From Sulfurovum zhangzhouensis (GTDB lineage Bacteria; Campylobacterota; Campylobacteria; Campylobacterales; Sulfurovaceae): DNA of 64,000 bases. The stretch covers positions 310,001-374,000 of the forward strand of contig NZ_JAQIBD010000001.1 of NCBI RefSeq assembly GCF_030347965.1. The letters run 5' to 3'. Both the position numbers and the translations under genes were made by a program. The notes under the pieces were generated by a model, which was not told where the DNA came from, did no database searches, and worked only from the letters and a program-made list of their open reading frames with translations. Positions within the stretch are counted from its first letter, which is position 1. Each line of letters starts with the position of its first letter. Positions 53,575 to 63,389 of this stretch are shown here, one piece after another.

Positions 53575-53709
53575 TTATACAGCTAGTCTTTTTCTACCTT
53601 TTGCTCTTCTAGCATTGATCACTTTTCTTCCGTTTTTAGTTTTCATTCTTGTTCTAAAACCGTGTGTTCTTTTTCTTGGTGTGTTATGTGGTTGATATGT
53701 TCTTTTCAT
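53575..53709 (-). CDS. rpmH: 50S ribosomal protein L34
   Basis: The 44-residue basic protein starts [19 protein letters not shown] and ends KGRKRLAV, a clear L34. AAGGAT lies eight bases before the ATG. It is just upstream of rnpA, the classic rpmH-rnpA order. The stop is nine bases before the rnpA frame opens. Confidence 0.96.
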   Translation of the reverse strand: MKRTYQPHNTPRKRTHGFRTRMKTKNGRKVINARRAKGRKRLAV

Positions 53710-53811
53710 TCGGACTATCCTTAAATAAATTTACCTAGATGCGGTATATGATGGACGCGATTTTACCTTAAAGTCTCTTAAAAGAGGCTAAGAAACACTA
53801 TTTCATAAGGA

Positions 53812-54291
53812 TTAATTGATCGTCTTTATGATGATCTCACCGATCTGTTCTTCGTGAAGTGCCTTCATATAGGTCTCAAGTCCTCTAAAAATAATATCTT
53901 TAATTTTATACGTTGTAGTTCTTACTTCTAATACAGAACAATAAATGGAAGTGCCTTTTTCCAGTGTTAATCTTTTTACAATACGCTCGGCAAACATATA
54001 ACCTCCATCTACTTTTGTCTCCTGACACAATAGTGCATGAACGCCATGCTCTTCACCCAGACAAAAAAGAAGGTCTGTATCGCGTTTCTCATTTTGTAAT
54101 ATCGTATGAGTATCTATGTTCTCAGCTGATACAAGAATCAATACAAAAGAATTGAGTCGTCTATGTTCTAATAAATAGTATAAAACTTCCATCGGTGTTG
54201 TTAGTTTATCAACCATATCTACAGCCAGTTTAATCTCAGTTTCGTTAAAAGCCAAATCAGCTCTTCTAGCCTTCGCTCCACTCTCCACCAT
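53812..54291 (-). CDS. Unrecognised 159-residue protein, possibly degenerate GGDEF fold
   Basis: The protein is soluble. The sequence order 'EVLYYLLEHRRLNSFVLILV', 'NEKRDTDLLFCLGEEHGVHA', 'LLCQETKVDGGYMFAERIVK' recalls the GGDEF/cyclase fold ('D.vaRlGGDEFaill...l..A..laeri'), with the GGDEF itself replaced by GEEHG. No catalytic activity is expected. It is upstream of rpmH on the same strand, with AAAGGA before the ATG. The assignment is tentative. Confidence 0.5.
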   Translation of the reverse strand: MVESGAKARRADLAFNETEIKLAVDMVDKLTTPMEVLYYLLEHRRLNSFVLILVSAENIDTHTILQNEKRDTDLLFCLGEEHGVHALLCQETKVDGGYMFAERIVKRLTLEKGTSIYCSVLEVRTTTYKIKDIIFRGLETYMKALHEEQIGEIIIKTIN

Positions 54292-54351
54292 ATGAATCCT
54301 TTTTAATTTACTATTACGTCATTATAACAAATTAATTTGATATAATTTTGC

Positions 54352-55497
54352 ATGCAAAAAATAGAAACAAAATATCAATCATTACCTTCCCCATGTTGGT
54401 TGCTTGAAGAAGAAAAGCTAGTAAAAAACTTAGAGCTTTTAAAGATGGTAAAAGATCAAAGTGGAGCAAAAATTCTCCTTGCGCTCAAAGGATATGCGCT
54501 TTGGAAAAGCTTTGATACCGTTCGAGCATACCTTGACGGATGTTGTGCTTCAGGTTTACATGAAGCCAAATTAGCGTACGAGGAGTTTCGTAAAGAGGTA
54601 CACACCTACTCTCCGGCCTTTAAAGAAGAAGAACTAGAAGAGATCGCTTCCATTTCTCACCATTTGGTCTTTAATTCTCCTGCACAGTTCAAACGTTTTG
54701 CAGCGAGGGCAAAAGAGATCAATCCTTCTGTTTCTTTAGGTATACGTGTGAACCCTGAATTCTCGCAAGCACCCAAAGAGATCTACAATCCATGCGGTCT
54801 TTACTCTAGACTGGGAACAACAGTAGAAAATCTTGATGAAGGCATACTAAACCAATGTGAAGGGCTGCACTTTCATGCCCTTTGTGAAGAGGATAGTGAC
54901 GCATTAGAAGGAGTACTGAAAGCTTTTGAAGAGAAGTTTGGCAAGTATATTCCCCAAATGAAATGGATCAACTTCGGCGGCGGGCATCATATCACACGAA
55001 AAGGATATGATGTAGAGAAGCTTATCACTCTTATTAATGAGTTTAAATCACGTTATGACGTAGAGGTCTACCTGGAACCGGGAGAAGCCGTAGGCTGGCA
55101 AACCGGTCCACTGATCGCTACTGTACTCGATATCGTTCATAATGGCATTGATATTGCCATACTTGACACCTCTGCTGAGGCACATATGCCTGATACGATC
55201 ATTATGCCTTACCGTGCTGATGTGAGAGATGCAGGTGAAGCGGGTGAAAAGGCTTATACCTACCGACTCGGTGGAAATACCTGTCTCGCAGGAGATATCA
55301 TGGGCGATTATAGTTTTAATGAACCATTAAAAGTAGGCGATAAGATCATATTTGAGGATCAAATGCACTATACAATGGTAAAAGCTACAACCTTTAACGG
55401 CATTAAGCTGCCTAGTATTGCCATCCAAAGAATCAATGGTGACATTGATGTTGTCAGAGAATTCGGATATGAGGAATTTAAAGGCAGACTCTCTTAA
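54352..55497 (+). CDS. nspC: Carboxynorspermidine decarboxylase
   Basis: The 381-residue fold-type III PLP decarboxylase starts 'PSPCWLLEEEKLVKNLELL', with the PLP lysine in 'ILLALKGYALW'. Glycine-rich 'WINFGGGHHITRKGYDVEKL' and 'EPGEAVGWQTGPLIATVLDI' follow. It makes norspermidine or spermidine from the carboxylated precursor, the main polyamine route in Campylobacterota. Its partner carboxynorspermidine dehydrogenase gene is not in the window. Confidence 0.93.
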   Translation: MQKIETKYQSLPSPCWLLEEEKLVKNLELLKMVKDQSGAKILLALKGYALWKSFDTVRAYLDGCCASGLHEAKLAYEEFRKEVHTYSPAFKEEELEEIASISHHLVFNSPAQFKRFAARAKEINPSVSLGIRVNPEFSQAPKEIYNPCGLYSRLGTTVENLDEGILNQCEGLHFHALCEEDSDALEGVLKAFEEKFGKYIPQMKWINFGGGHHITRKGYDVEKLITLINEFKSRYDVEVYLEPGEAVGWQTGPLIATVLDIVHNGIDIAILDTSAEAHMPDTIIMPYRADVRDAGEAGEKAYTYRLGGNTCLAGDIMGDYSFNEPLKVGDKIIFEDQMHYTMVKATTFNGIKLPSIAIQRINGDIDVVREFGYEEFKGRLS

Positions 55498-55520
55498 AGT
55501 AATTTAAGAGAGCTGTTTTA
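55490..55520. terminator. Terminator at end of nspC
   Basis: CTCTCTTAAA and TTTAAGAGAG form a perfect ten-bp stem with a GTAA loop. The stop codon of nspC is inside the stem, and CTGTTTT follows. It also lies at the end of the convergent kinase gene. Confidence 0.75.
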
Positions 55521-55528
55521 ATCATTGA

Positions 55529-58159
55529 TTAAACTGCAATTTCTACTATTTTATCTTCAAAATACTCAACCAAAAGAGCTTTCAATGCTGTAAGTTCAAG
55601 TGGCTTTGCAAGATAGCCATCCATACCGGCACCCAAATATTTCTCTCTATCTCCAGAGAGTGCATTTGCAGTTAAAGCTACAATCGGGATATGCTTTTGA
55701 TGCTGACTTCTCTCATAGTTCAAGATATTGGCAGTAGCTTCCATTCCACCCATAACAGGCATTTCAATATCCATGAATATCATATCATAGCTATTCTCTT
55801 TACGGTTTGCAAGCGCTTCCTGACCATTATTAACGATACTTACTTCAATACCCAGCCTGTTAAGCACATTAGTAATCAACTTTTGATTAATAGTATTGTC
55901 TTCAGCAACTAAAATATGCAGGTTTTTAAATGTAATATTTTTCTTCGTTTCTGCTGTCTCTTCTTTATCACTTAACGCTTTCAATGTCTTAGTGAAATTG
56001 ACAGGCTTATATATAACCTTATCGATAAGAGGCCCATATCGCTTCAGTATTTTTTTCTGATCACCTGTAGATATGACAACCACTTTAGTATCAATCCCTA
56101 AGAACTGCTTAATCTCATCTTCTCGTTGACGATACTTGTGATCAACAAACAAAATATCAGGAAGCTCTGCATGTGTTTTCTTTATATGCAGCAATCTCTC
56201 GTCTGTATAATGTACTATGTTAGCTCCCGTATAAGCAATATATGCTTCAAGGTTTTTATTTCTGAAATATTTTTCATCGATATGTGGGTTAAGAATACCT
56301 ACAGTCAATTTACTCTTATCCTCTACTTCTCTTCTTTTAGCATCAGACGGTTTCTTAAAGGATAAAGTAAAAAAGAATGTTGTGCCCTCATCCACTATAC
56401 TCTCTATACTTAATTTTCCACCCATAAACTCAACCAGTCTTCCTGAGATTGAAAGACCTAGACCTGTTCCTCCATACTTTCTGCTGGTACTCACATCTGC
56501 TTGGCCAAATGCCTCAAAAATCTTCGCTTGCTGCTCCTTTGAGATACCGATACCTGTATCAGTGACCGCAAACTTCACTTGTACCTCATCATTTTTTTCT
56601 GACAGTTTTTGGATCGATACATTCACTTCACCGTTTTGAGAAGTAAATTTCAGGGCATTGCTGACTAAATTAACAATGATTTGAGATATCTTTGTCGGAT
56701 CACCGATAAGCTTAGTTGGAAGTTCAGGATCCAGAAAGATATTAAAGTCAATATTTTCTGCAGCAGCTTTGGCAGCATAGGATTCAACAGCAGACTCGAA
56801 ACTCTCTATAGGATCAAATGCTATTTGTTCAAGTTCTATTTTTTGTGCTTTGATCTTTGAAAGATCCAAGATATCATTTACTATTGAAAGAAGATGTTCA
56901 GAACTTCTCTCAATCGTTGCAATAAATTCTCTTTGTTCTTCAGTAGCATCAGTCTCTTTAAGGAGCTGAGTAAATCCTAGAATACCGTTAAGCGGTGTAC
57001 GTATCTCGTGAGACATACTCGCCAAAAACAGATCTTTCGTCTGATTGGCATCCTTGATCGTTTTGATCAAGAACTTATAGATGTGGTCCATCTTACCACT
57101 CTGGATCAAACGGCGTAGCTCCTTTTGTTGATTCTCATTAAGAACAAGTTCAATGTCTTTAACCGTTTCTTCAAAAAGATGTCTATCTTGTTGTATTTTG
57201 ACAAACTTTATCAATAGTATAATCCATACTACTAAAAGTAAAAATGCTCCTGTTGCATATCCGATAGCAAACCATTTCCCAGTATCATCTATGATATGCA
57301 TGGATTTACGCAGCTCTGATTGGACTTGGGTAAAGTAATCCATTTTTTTTGTTACTTGGTTTAGCCATCCAAGCAAAGTCACTGCATAACCACCTCTATT
57401 GGACTCATACATAATCATCTCGCGTTCTTTTGCAAGAACACTCTTATACTCATCAACAGAGAGTAAAGCATTAAGCCTGGAAACCAACTCTTGATCCTCT
57501 ATATCACCATAATCAGGAAATCTATCTTGAGCGATCAATTTTTCCCATAGTCTAACATCTTCGTCATTCATTTTTTGAGACCCAAGAAGAATAGAAGAGA
57601 TCATTGTATTTTCAACTACAGTATTCTCCTTAAGGTTGGTTATCGCCAGGTAGACACTAAAATAGTGGTCAACTTTCTTGGTTGTCAGCGTATTCTGTAC
57701 ACTTTGTAATATCTCCTGGACATTTCCAAATACTTTATGATGATACCTATCCACAAGAATCTCTTGATAATTACCTCTAAGATCATCTACTTCTCGTCTT
57801 ATCTGTTGAAGTTCCCCACTTATATTTTGTATCTGTCTACTATAGGCACTAAATTGACTATCAGCGATGTAGATCATGAGATTTTTCAATGCCCCATCAA
57901 CATCACTTCTGTTCTTTTCAAGCTTCTCTGCATCACTCTGTGCTCTTGTTACCATGTAAATAGCACTATTGAGTCTTTCAAACTCCATAGTATCCAATAC
58001 CAGTTCGATATGTTCTACGAATGATGGAAGGTTCTTGCTATTTTGTGTAAGTTCATAGTTTTTATAAGAATTATATGCAGCATAAGAGAGTATAAAAAAA
58101 GCTACCATGACCACACTAAGTAGCAATCCCAGTACACTTTTGTTTTTTGATATATTCAT
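55529..58159 (-). CDS. Hybrid sensor histidine kinase with periplasmic sensor and two receiver domains
   Basis: The predicted protein is 876 residues. Transmembrane helices at about 10-30 and 297-318 enclose a helical periplasmic sensor that resembles a NIT-type domain ('[15 protein letters not shown]'). Then come HisKA with '[20 protein letters not shown]', HATPase_c with '[11 protein letters not shown]' and '[18 protein letters not shown]', a receiver-like domain that seems degenerate ('[20 protein letters not shown]'), and an intact receiver ('[14 protein letters not shown]', '[19 protein letters not shown]'). The ATG at 58159 has AAAGGA upstream. A probable GEMM riboswitch in the leader suggests control by a cyclic dinucleotide. 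Confidence 0.9.
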   Translation of the reverse strand: MNISKNKSVLGLLLSVVMVAFFILSYAAYNSYKNYELTQNSKNLPSFVEHIELVLDTMEFERLNSAIYMVTRAQSDAEKLEKNRSDVDGALKNLMIYIADSQFSAYSRQIQNISGELQQIRREVDDLRGNYQEILVDRYHHKVFGNVQEILQSVQNTLTTKKVDHYFSVYLAITNLKENTVVENTMISSILLGSQKMNDEDVRLWEKLIAQDRFPDYGDIEDQELVSRLNALLSVDEYKSVLAKEREMIMYESNRGGYAVTLLGWLNQVTKKMDYFTQVQSELRKSMHIIDDTGKWFAIGYATGAFLLLVVWIILLIKFVKIQQDRHLFEETVKDIELVLNENQQKELRRLIQSGKMDHIYKFLIKTIKDANQTKDLFLASMSHEIRTPLNGILGFTQLLKETDATEEQREFIATIERSSEHLLSIVNDILDLSKIKAQKIELEQIAFDPIESFESAVESYAAKAAAENIDFNIFLDPELPTKLIGDPTKISQIIVNLVSNALKFTSQNGEVNVSIQKLSEKNDEVQVKFAVTDTGIGISKEQQAKIFEAFGQADVSTSRKYGGTGLGLSISGRLVEFMGGKLSIESIVDEGTTFFFTLSFKKPSDAKRREVEDKSKLTVGILNPHIDEKYFRNKNLEAYIAYTGANIVHYTDERLLHIKKTHAELPDILFVDHKYRQREDEIKQFLGIDTKVVVISTGDQKKILKRYGPLIDKVIYKPVNFTKTLKALSDKEETAETKKNITFKNLHILVAEDNTINQKLITNVLNRLGIEVSIVNNGQEALANRKENSYDMIFMDIEMPVMGGMEATANILNYERSQHQKHIPIVALTANALSGDREKYLGAGMDGYLAKPLELTALKALLVEYFEDKIVEIAV

Positions 58160-58289
58160 CACAGTCCTTTAGTGTTCTACTTCGTTGAGTTATATAACAT
58201 GTCTCATATCTTGAATGATTACCGTTATTTCAAGACAAACATAAATCTTGGGTAAAAAGTTAAAAGAAGAATATCCCTAAAAGAGGTAG

Positions 58290-58375
58290 ATTCTATTGGC
58301 AGTCTGGCGATCTTTTCTGAAAAAAGACCCATAACTTTCTGTCCCTGACTCACGACAGGTTTAGCTTTTTCAACA
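58290..58375 (-). ncRNA. Probable GEMM (c-di-GMP-I class) riboswitch
   Basis: Read on the minus strand, the leader has GCTAAACCTGTC, a GTGA (GNRA) loop, then CAGGGACAGAAAG, ATGGGTCT, a short loop, AGATCGCC and AGACTGCC. This is the order of conserved parts in GEMM aptamers (AAACC - GNRA hairpin - GGGAC.cAAAG - GGG.C hairpin arm - tetraloop-receptor arm - GCC..ACTGCC). It ends about 130 bp before the histidine kinase start. The ligand may be c-di-GMP or 3',3'-cGAMP; bases deciding this cannot be judged by eye. No clear terminator was seen in the platform. Confidence 0.75.
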
Positions 58376-58449
58376 TTAATACCTATGTGGTAAATTCTAC
58401 AATGAATAGACTTAAATATATACCAAAGAATACCAACTAAAGTGATCGG

Positions 58450-61400
58450 CTAAAAATCCTTAATATAGATGATATCATAGGAACTAGACTCTCCACTGGC
58501 TCCAATAACACTCTGAAAACGTCGATTATGCCTGTATTTTAACTCAACTCTTGGTATCTCATCATTGATATAGATAATCATAAGATCGTCTGTAAGCTTT
58601 TTACCAACTTCTATACTGTTCCCTGCACCAAGTACAAAATGATCGATCTTAACCCCAGCATTTGCTAAAGCAGATTTTGCCATAGCACCTCCCATCATTT
58701 TCATCATCTCATCTCCGGTATACGTATCAGAGGCTGATTCATTATCAAAAAGTAGAACGGAAAGTATCTGTTCTCTTGTGAGGCTCGGACTGGAAGAGAA
58801 GTTGATATTAGGAGCCTCCGGTGTGCCTGTTACTGTAATAGTAATCAAGTGATTAAGTGCTTGGTGTTTTGCCTTGATCTCTAAAAGCGGTTTATTGAAA
58901 GTACCAGTAAAATAGATAAAACTTTTTTCCAGAACAAATTTTTTATTTTGAAAGAGATAAGTGCCGCCTTCAAGTAATTCAATCGATCCCAATACCATTA
59001 AAGGCTCATTCATTGCTTTATAAAGGGTAAAACTAGGTTTTGCCTGAATGTTAATGTCTTTTTGTTTGAAGAGAAGAGCTTTTTTACAATGAATATTCAG
59101 TGCCATGCTCAACTGATCCATAAAGTGATTGGGTTGTTTTTTTTCTTTATTCTCAACAATAATAATATCACTGTCAGAGGCAAATGACTGTTGATTTATA
59201 TCGTAATGGATTTCTCCCCCCTGTAAAACGATATCTCCTTTTATATCCGTGCGATTACCGTCAGCTGTTGTCACTATATTAATATCAGAGAGGACATCAG
59301 CCCACTCATGCTCCAACTTTAACTTGTTAGCATCTGCATTGATCTTTCCTTCTTTTTTCTTTAAGTCATACTTTCCGGCTATCTGAAGTGCATCATTTAC
59401 CCATACAGAACTGAGCTCAACCTCATTGTCTTTCAGTTGGATCAATGAAGGTTTTGTTGCATAGAGTCGCTGCTTATTGTATATTAGCTGATAATGTTGG
59501 ATTGTCATGTTCATATCTTTGACACTTATATCTATATCCACATCACTGAACATATGTTTATTTTCTCTATCTGCATTGTAGACAATTTGAGGTGACTTAA
59601 GAGAGAGATTGATCTTTTTTTCTTTATTGATGACAGCATTGATAACTGCACTTCCCTCCACTACAGGCATATCATCAAGCGTATAATAGGATGCGATAAA
59701 AGTGTTCAAAGATCTTAGTGAACCAATCGTAGTATTTACCTTCAACTCTTTAGTAAGGTTAGCATCAAATGTCGCATGTAAAGGCTGGCTCTTTAGCCCT
59801 CCTTTAATGGTCTGGTCATTTTTTTTGTAAATCGCCTGAAAGTTTAACGCATTTGTTTTCATATCTATTGTGGAATCATTACCGTCCACTGTCAAATCTA
59901 TATCGATCGTAGAAAGCTTATCCCACTGTATTTTAGGATCCAGGGGTCGAACTAAAGAGTCTTCTGGTATCGTTATTTTATTTTTGACTTGTATGGTTTT
60001 ACTTAAAATAATATCTGTATCGACATTGACCAGATTTGATCTAATTAGTGCGATACCGTGAAGCAATGTATTTTGTTCAAGATCAAAAGGCAGTTGCACT
60101 TCAATATTTGCTTCTGTATCCTCCAACTCTTCAGGCAGTTTCTTGATATCTGTGACTTTAATTGCCTTTTTGGTTTTTAACTGTAGGTTGCCTCTTTTAT
60201 AATCCTGCATTGCAAAGCTTCCCTCTAATGAGTCTGAAACAAGCTTTGCATCTAAATGCATATCATCTCCCTGATAGGTTACATTGAGATCATGAAGCAC
60301 TCCCGTCAGGTTTTCATCTAAACCATAAACCTCTCTGGCATATATCTCCCCGTGATAAGTGATATTTTTATTCATCATTAATTGGTTGGTCAACAAAATA
60401 TTTTTTGCATAAGGTGTAGAGAGAGTTATATTTGTATCTGATGAAAGTTTTTGTTCAGAAATTCGGTAGAGTACTTTAGATACCAAAGACTCAACATCAA
60501 CATTAAAGTCGCCTTTTTTTCCGGTCAATATTTGTGTTGCACTGGCTTGAACGTCGGCCTGAATATTTGATGTGCTTGCTAAAATATCTATGACAATATT
60601 ACCAAATGCCTCTTTTCTCAAAGGCAACCCCGATAACTCGAAAAGTCTTTTATGTGGTGTCAGGGCAATTTTACCCACGAGAGTATTCTCATCTACATTA
60701 CCTTTAAAGACTATATTGCTTAGATTACTCCGAGCATCCAGAAATACACTTCCATCCTCAACTAATCTCTCTTGCAAGTTCACTGTGATCTTGCTGCCTT
60801 CAAGGTTGAACTTTTGTATTTGTACAGGATCAAATATCGTAGGTTTAGCATTTAGATAGATTTGATCAACCCGGATAGATTTTGGTAGATAAAATGACTC
60901 TCTTGTTTCTTCATGAGAAGTATTAGCACCTTGTTCTGCTTTTTCAAGACTGGATATAAACCTTCGTAAAGTCGGAAGGTCAACTCTTTTGACACTCAGA
61001 GAGGTGATATGAACTTCTCTATCTTCGTAACTTCCTTTTAAATTGATATCCGTTGCATTTGTATCAACCAATAATTCAAGTGCTTCCATCTCCAGCTCAT
61101 TTTCACTGTAAGACAACATGCTTGCACTCATTAAAAACTTAGAAACCGAGATATCCTGAAACACAAAAGGTAACAAAGAGATATGCACCTCTTCCATACC
61201 TACATCAAACGAAAATGACGATTCACTTGTATCATTACTGCTACCAAAACTCTCAATGAATGTTTTAATACGGGTGACATTTCCTTCTTCCAAAACTACT
61301 TTTGTTAATGAGATCTTTTTTTGCAGCAGTGCAGCCGGATTCAGTCTTAACGTTAGTTGTTTCGCAAGTAGTTTCTCTTTATACTTAGGAGCATGTATTG

Positions 61401-61566
61401 TAATACCGTCAAGAACATCTCCTGAAATATCTTCGTAACTTATAGCATAATCCGGAGCGTACCGCTTTGCAATTTCTTTTACTACAATCGGTGTATTGAT
61501 AGCCACCCAAAGTGCTGTAAGTAATACAATGATAAAAATAATGCTTCCTAAGAGTACCTTTCTCAA
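58450..61566 (-). CDS. tamB: Translocation and assembly module protein TamB
   Basis: The 1038-residue protein has an N-terminal membrane anchor ('VLLGSIIFIIVLLTALWVAI'), a long beta-rich region of repeating strands typical of bridge-like AsmA/TamB proteins, and a C-terminal DUF490 block: 'LITITVTGTPEAPNINFSSS', 'PSLTREQILSVLLFDNESAS' and 'GRRFQSVIGASGE'-like 'NRRFQSVIGASGESSSYDII'. It spans the periplasm and moves lipids or assists outer-membrane protein assembly. It overlaps the upstream tamA by four bases. Confidence 0.92.
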   Translation of the reverse strand: MRKVLLGSIIFIIVLLTALWVAINTPIVVKEIAKRYAPDYAISYEDISGDVLDGITIHAPKYKEKLLAKQLTLRLNPAALLQKKISLTKVVLEEGNVTRIKTFIESFGSSNDTSESSFSFDVGMEEVHISLLPFVFQDISVSKFLMSASMLSYSENELEMEALELLVDTNATDINLKGSYEDREVHITSLSVKRVDLPTLRRFISSLEKAEQGANTSHEETRESFYLPKSIRVDQIYLNAKPTIFDPVQIQKFNLEGSKITVNLQERLVEDGSVFLDARSNLSNIVFKGNVDENTLVGKIALTPHKRLFELSGLPLRKEAFGNIVIDILASTSNIQADVQASATQILTGKKGDFNVDVESLVSKVLYRISEQKLSSDTNITLSTPYAKNILLTNQLMMNKNITYHGEIYAREVYGLDENLTGVLHDLNVTYQGDDMHLDAKLVSDSLEGSFAMQDYKRGNLQLKTKKAIKVTDIKKLPEELEDTEANIEVQLPFDLEQNTLLHGIALIRSNLVNVDTDIILSKTIQVKNKITIPEDSLVRPLDPKIQWDKLSTIDIDLTVDGNDSTIDMKTNALNFQAIYKKNDQTIKGGLKSQPLHATFDANLTKELKVNTTIGSLRSLNTFIASYYTLDDMPVVEGSAVINAVINKEKKINLSLKSPQIVYNADRENKHMFSDVDIDISVKDMNMTIQHYQLIYNKQRLYATKPSLIQLKDNEVELSSVWVNDALQIAGKYDLKKKEGKINADANKLKLEHEWADVLSDINIVTTADGNRTDIKGDIVLQGGEIHYDINQQSFASDSDIIIVENKEKKQPNHFMDQLSMALNIHCKKALLFKQKDINIQAKPSFTLYKAMNEPLMVLGSIELLEGGTYLFQNKKFVLEKSFIYFTGTFNKPLLEIKAKHQALNHLITITVTGTPEAPNINFSSSPSLTREQILSVLLFDNESASDTYTGDEMMKMMGGAMAKSALANAGVKIDHFVLGAGNSIEVGKKLTDDLMIIYINDEIPRVELKYRHNRRFQSVIGASGESSSYDIIYIKDF

Positions 61567-63326
61567 AACGATTGTCCTACCTGAAATGAAATACCATATT
61601 GCGAAGGGTCGTTGACATTAAACCCTACATCCAATTTAAACGGGCCTATCGGAGTCATATAACGCACGCCGACACCTGCAGATGTGATAATATCACCTGA
61701 ATAATCATAACTTTTGTCAGTGAGCATCGTATTGTCCGTAAAGACCGCACCGTAAATGTCACCCCATACAGGATAATCTGCTTCCAACGAAACATTCAAC
61801 ATCGTAGAAGCCCCTTCTATAGAATCACTTGTTGGAGAGAGAATCACTCCCATCTCTCTAAACCCATAAGCACGGTTAAAATAGGCTCCACCGGCAAAGA
61901 ATAGTTTGGATTCAGGAACTTCTCCATCGAACTGATCTACAACTCCTGTTTTGAGGACTGCTGCCATGGTAAGTTTATCAATGCTATGGATATATCTCCC
62001 TTCCAACTGCATCTTCAGATAAGTACTGGCACTCTGGCTGTAAGGGAGCCCATATTCAAGGTAAGATGACAGGTAGTAACCGCTATGTGGATTAAAACTA
62101 TCATCTCTTGCATCATAGACCACATCAATATAAGGATATAACAATAAAAAATTTCCTTCGTTGACAGCCTGTTGTAGAGTTTCATCATCTTTTAGATTAT
62201 CAAGTAGTTGAATATCAATATTTTCAAGTACGATACCGCTTTTTAGTTTCCATTTAGCTCTTTGATACCCCACACAGAATCTCAAATAACTTTTTGCTTC
62301 TGTAAATCCAGGATATTCAAGATTTGAGTATCCTAATTTTGTCATAAAATCGATTGATTGGCCCCAGATGTCAAAGAGTGCAGGTTTAAAAAAATCAAGA
62401 GAAGCAAGGTACTCTTTTTGTGACCATAGTGCTTTGAGTGTCAACTTTTGTGCATTTCCCATAAAGTTTTTTTTGACCAAGGTACCGTGAGTACGTAATC
62501 CAAGATAGGTATCAAAACCTAAACCAAGTTCTGTATGATAAGGCTTTCCAGTCTCCTGGACCGTTATATCCACCGGAATTTTATTATAAAACTTACGGTC
62601 ATAGTTGATCATCACACTATCAAAGACATCCAGTTGATAAAGATTGGCATAACTCTCTTTGATACTTTTTGGATCAAATTTACTTCCCTCTGTAGCTACA
62701 ACGCGAGAGAGTATCACCTCTTCATCAATACTTTCCAGTCCTTTAATATATGTCTTATCAAATTTACAGATATCACCTTTTGTCAAAAAATACTTCAGAT
62801 CTACTCTATGCGCTTTAATATCAACATACGCCTTCGTATCAAGATCATAACTGCAATAGCCTTGATCAAGCATTGCCTGAATAATATTATTTTTGATATC
62901 TATAAACTTTTGTGCTCTGAAACGCTCTTGCTTTTTAAATGTGATATATCGGGAGATATCATAATCACTTGAGACATTAATGTCATTGATATGCACAGGA
63001 GTATTTTCTTTTATATTCAAATAGAGTGTGGTATTTGTCTCTTTGATATCAAACTGAGCATCATAAAAGCCCTCCGAATCATAAAAACTTTGTAAAGACT
63101 GATTCAACGTTGGTATCAATTTATCATAGATCTTAGGCTCATCTTTTTTCCAAAACTCCCAAAAACTATTTGTTTCTACACTGAGGACTTCATAGAGTTT
63201 AGAGGTATCATGGGTTGTATTGCCTGAAATCATGATTTGATGTGTAGGTACTTCTATCTCTTCAGCACTTAATATCAAAAAGATAGAAAAGAAAATCATG
63301 ATCACTCTGTATAGCATACGATACAA
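61563..63326 (-). CDS. tamA: Omp85-family outer-membrane protein TamA
   Basis: The 587-residue protein has a signal peptide (about 1-21) and POTRA domains (about 25-260, e.g. 'GDICKFDKTYIKGLESIDEE'). The Omp85 barrel carries 'LGLGFDTYLGLRTHGTLVKK', 'YDARDDSFNPHSGYYLSSYL' and the final strand 'GFNVNDPSQYGISFQVGQSF' ending in Phe. The conserved loop-6 'VRF'-type motif is seen as 'GVGVRYMTPIGPFKLDVG'. It partners with TamB encoded immediately downstream (ATGA overlap). Confidence 0.9.
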   Translation of the reverse strand: MYRMLYRVIMIFFSIFLILSAEEIEVPTHQIMISGNTTHDTSKLYEVLSVETNSFWEFWKKDEPKIYDKLIPTLNQSLQSFYDSEGFYDAQFDIKETNTTLYLNIKENTPVHINDINVSSDYDISRYITFKKQERFRAQKFIDIKNNIIQAMLDQGYCSYDLDTKAYVDIKAHRVDLKYFLTKGDICKFDKTYIKGLESIDEEVILSRVVATEGSKFDPKSIKESYANLYQLDVFDSVMINYDRKFYNKIPVDITVQETGKPYHTELGLGFDTYLGLRTHGTLVKKNFMGNAQKLTLKALWSQKEYLASLDFFKPALFDIWGQSIDFMTKLGYSNLEYPGFTEAKSYLRFCVGYQRAKWKLKSGIVLENIDIQLLDNLKDDETLQQAVNEGNFLLLYPYIDVVYDARDDSFNPHSGYYLSSYLEYGLPYSQSASTYLKMQLEGRYIHSIDKLTMAAVLKTGVVDQFDGEVPESKLFFAGGAYFNRAYGFREMGVILSPTSDSIEGASTMLNVSLEADYPVWGDIYGAVFTDNTMLTDKSYDYSGDIITSAGVGVRYMTPIGPFKLDVGFNVNDPSQYGISFQVGQSF

Positions 63327-63389
63327 CCTTTTTAAAAATTATCTCTTCAAGGGTGAAAACTATCTTTCAAGTTTACCTAAAAAAATACA

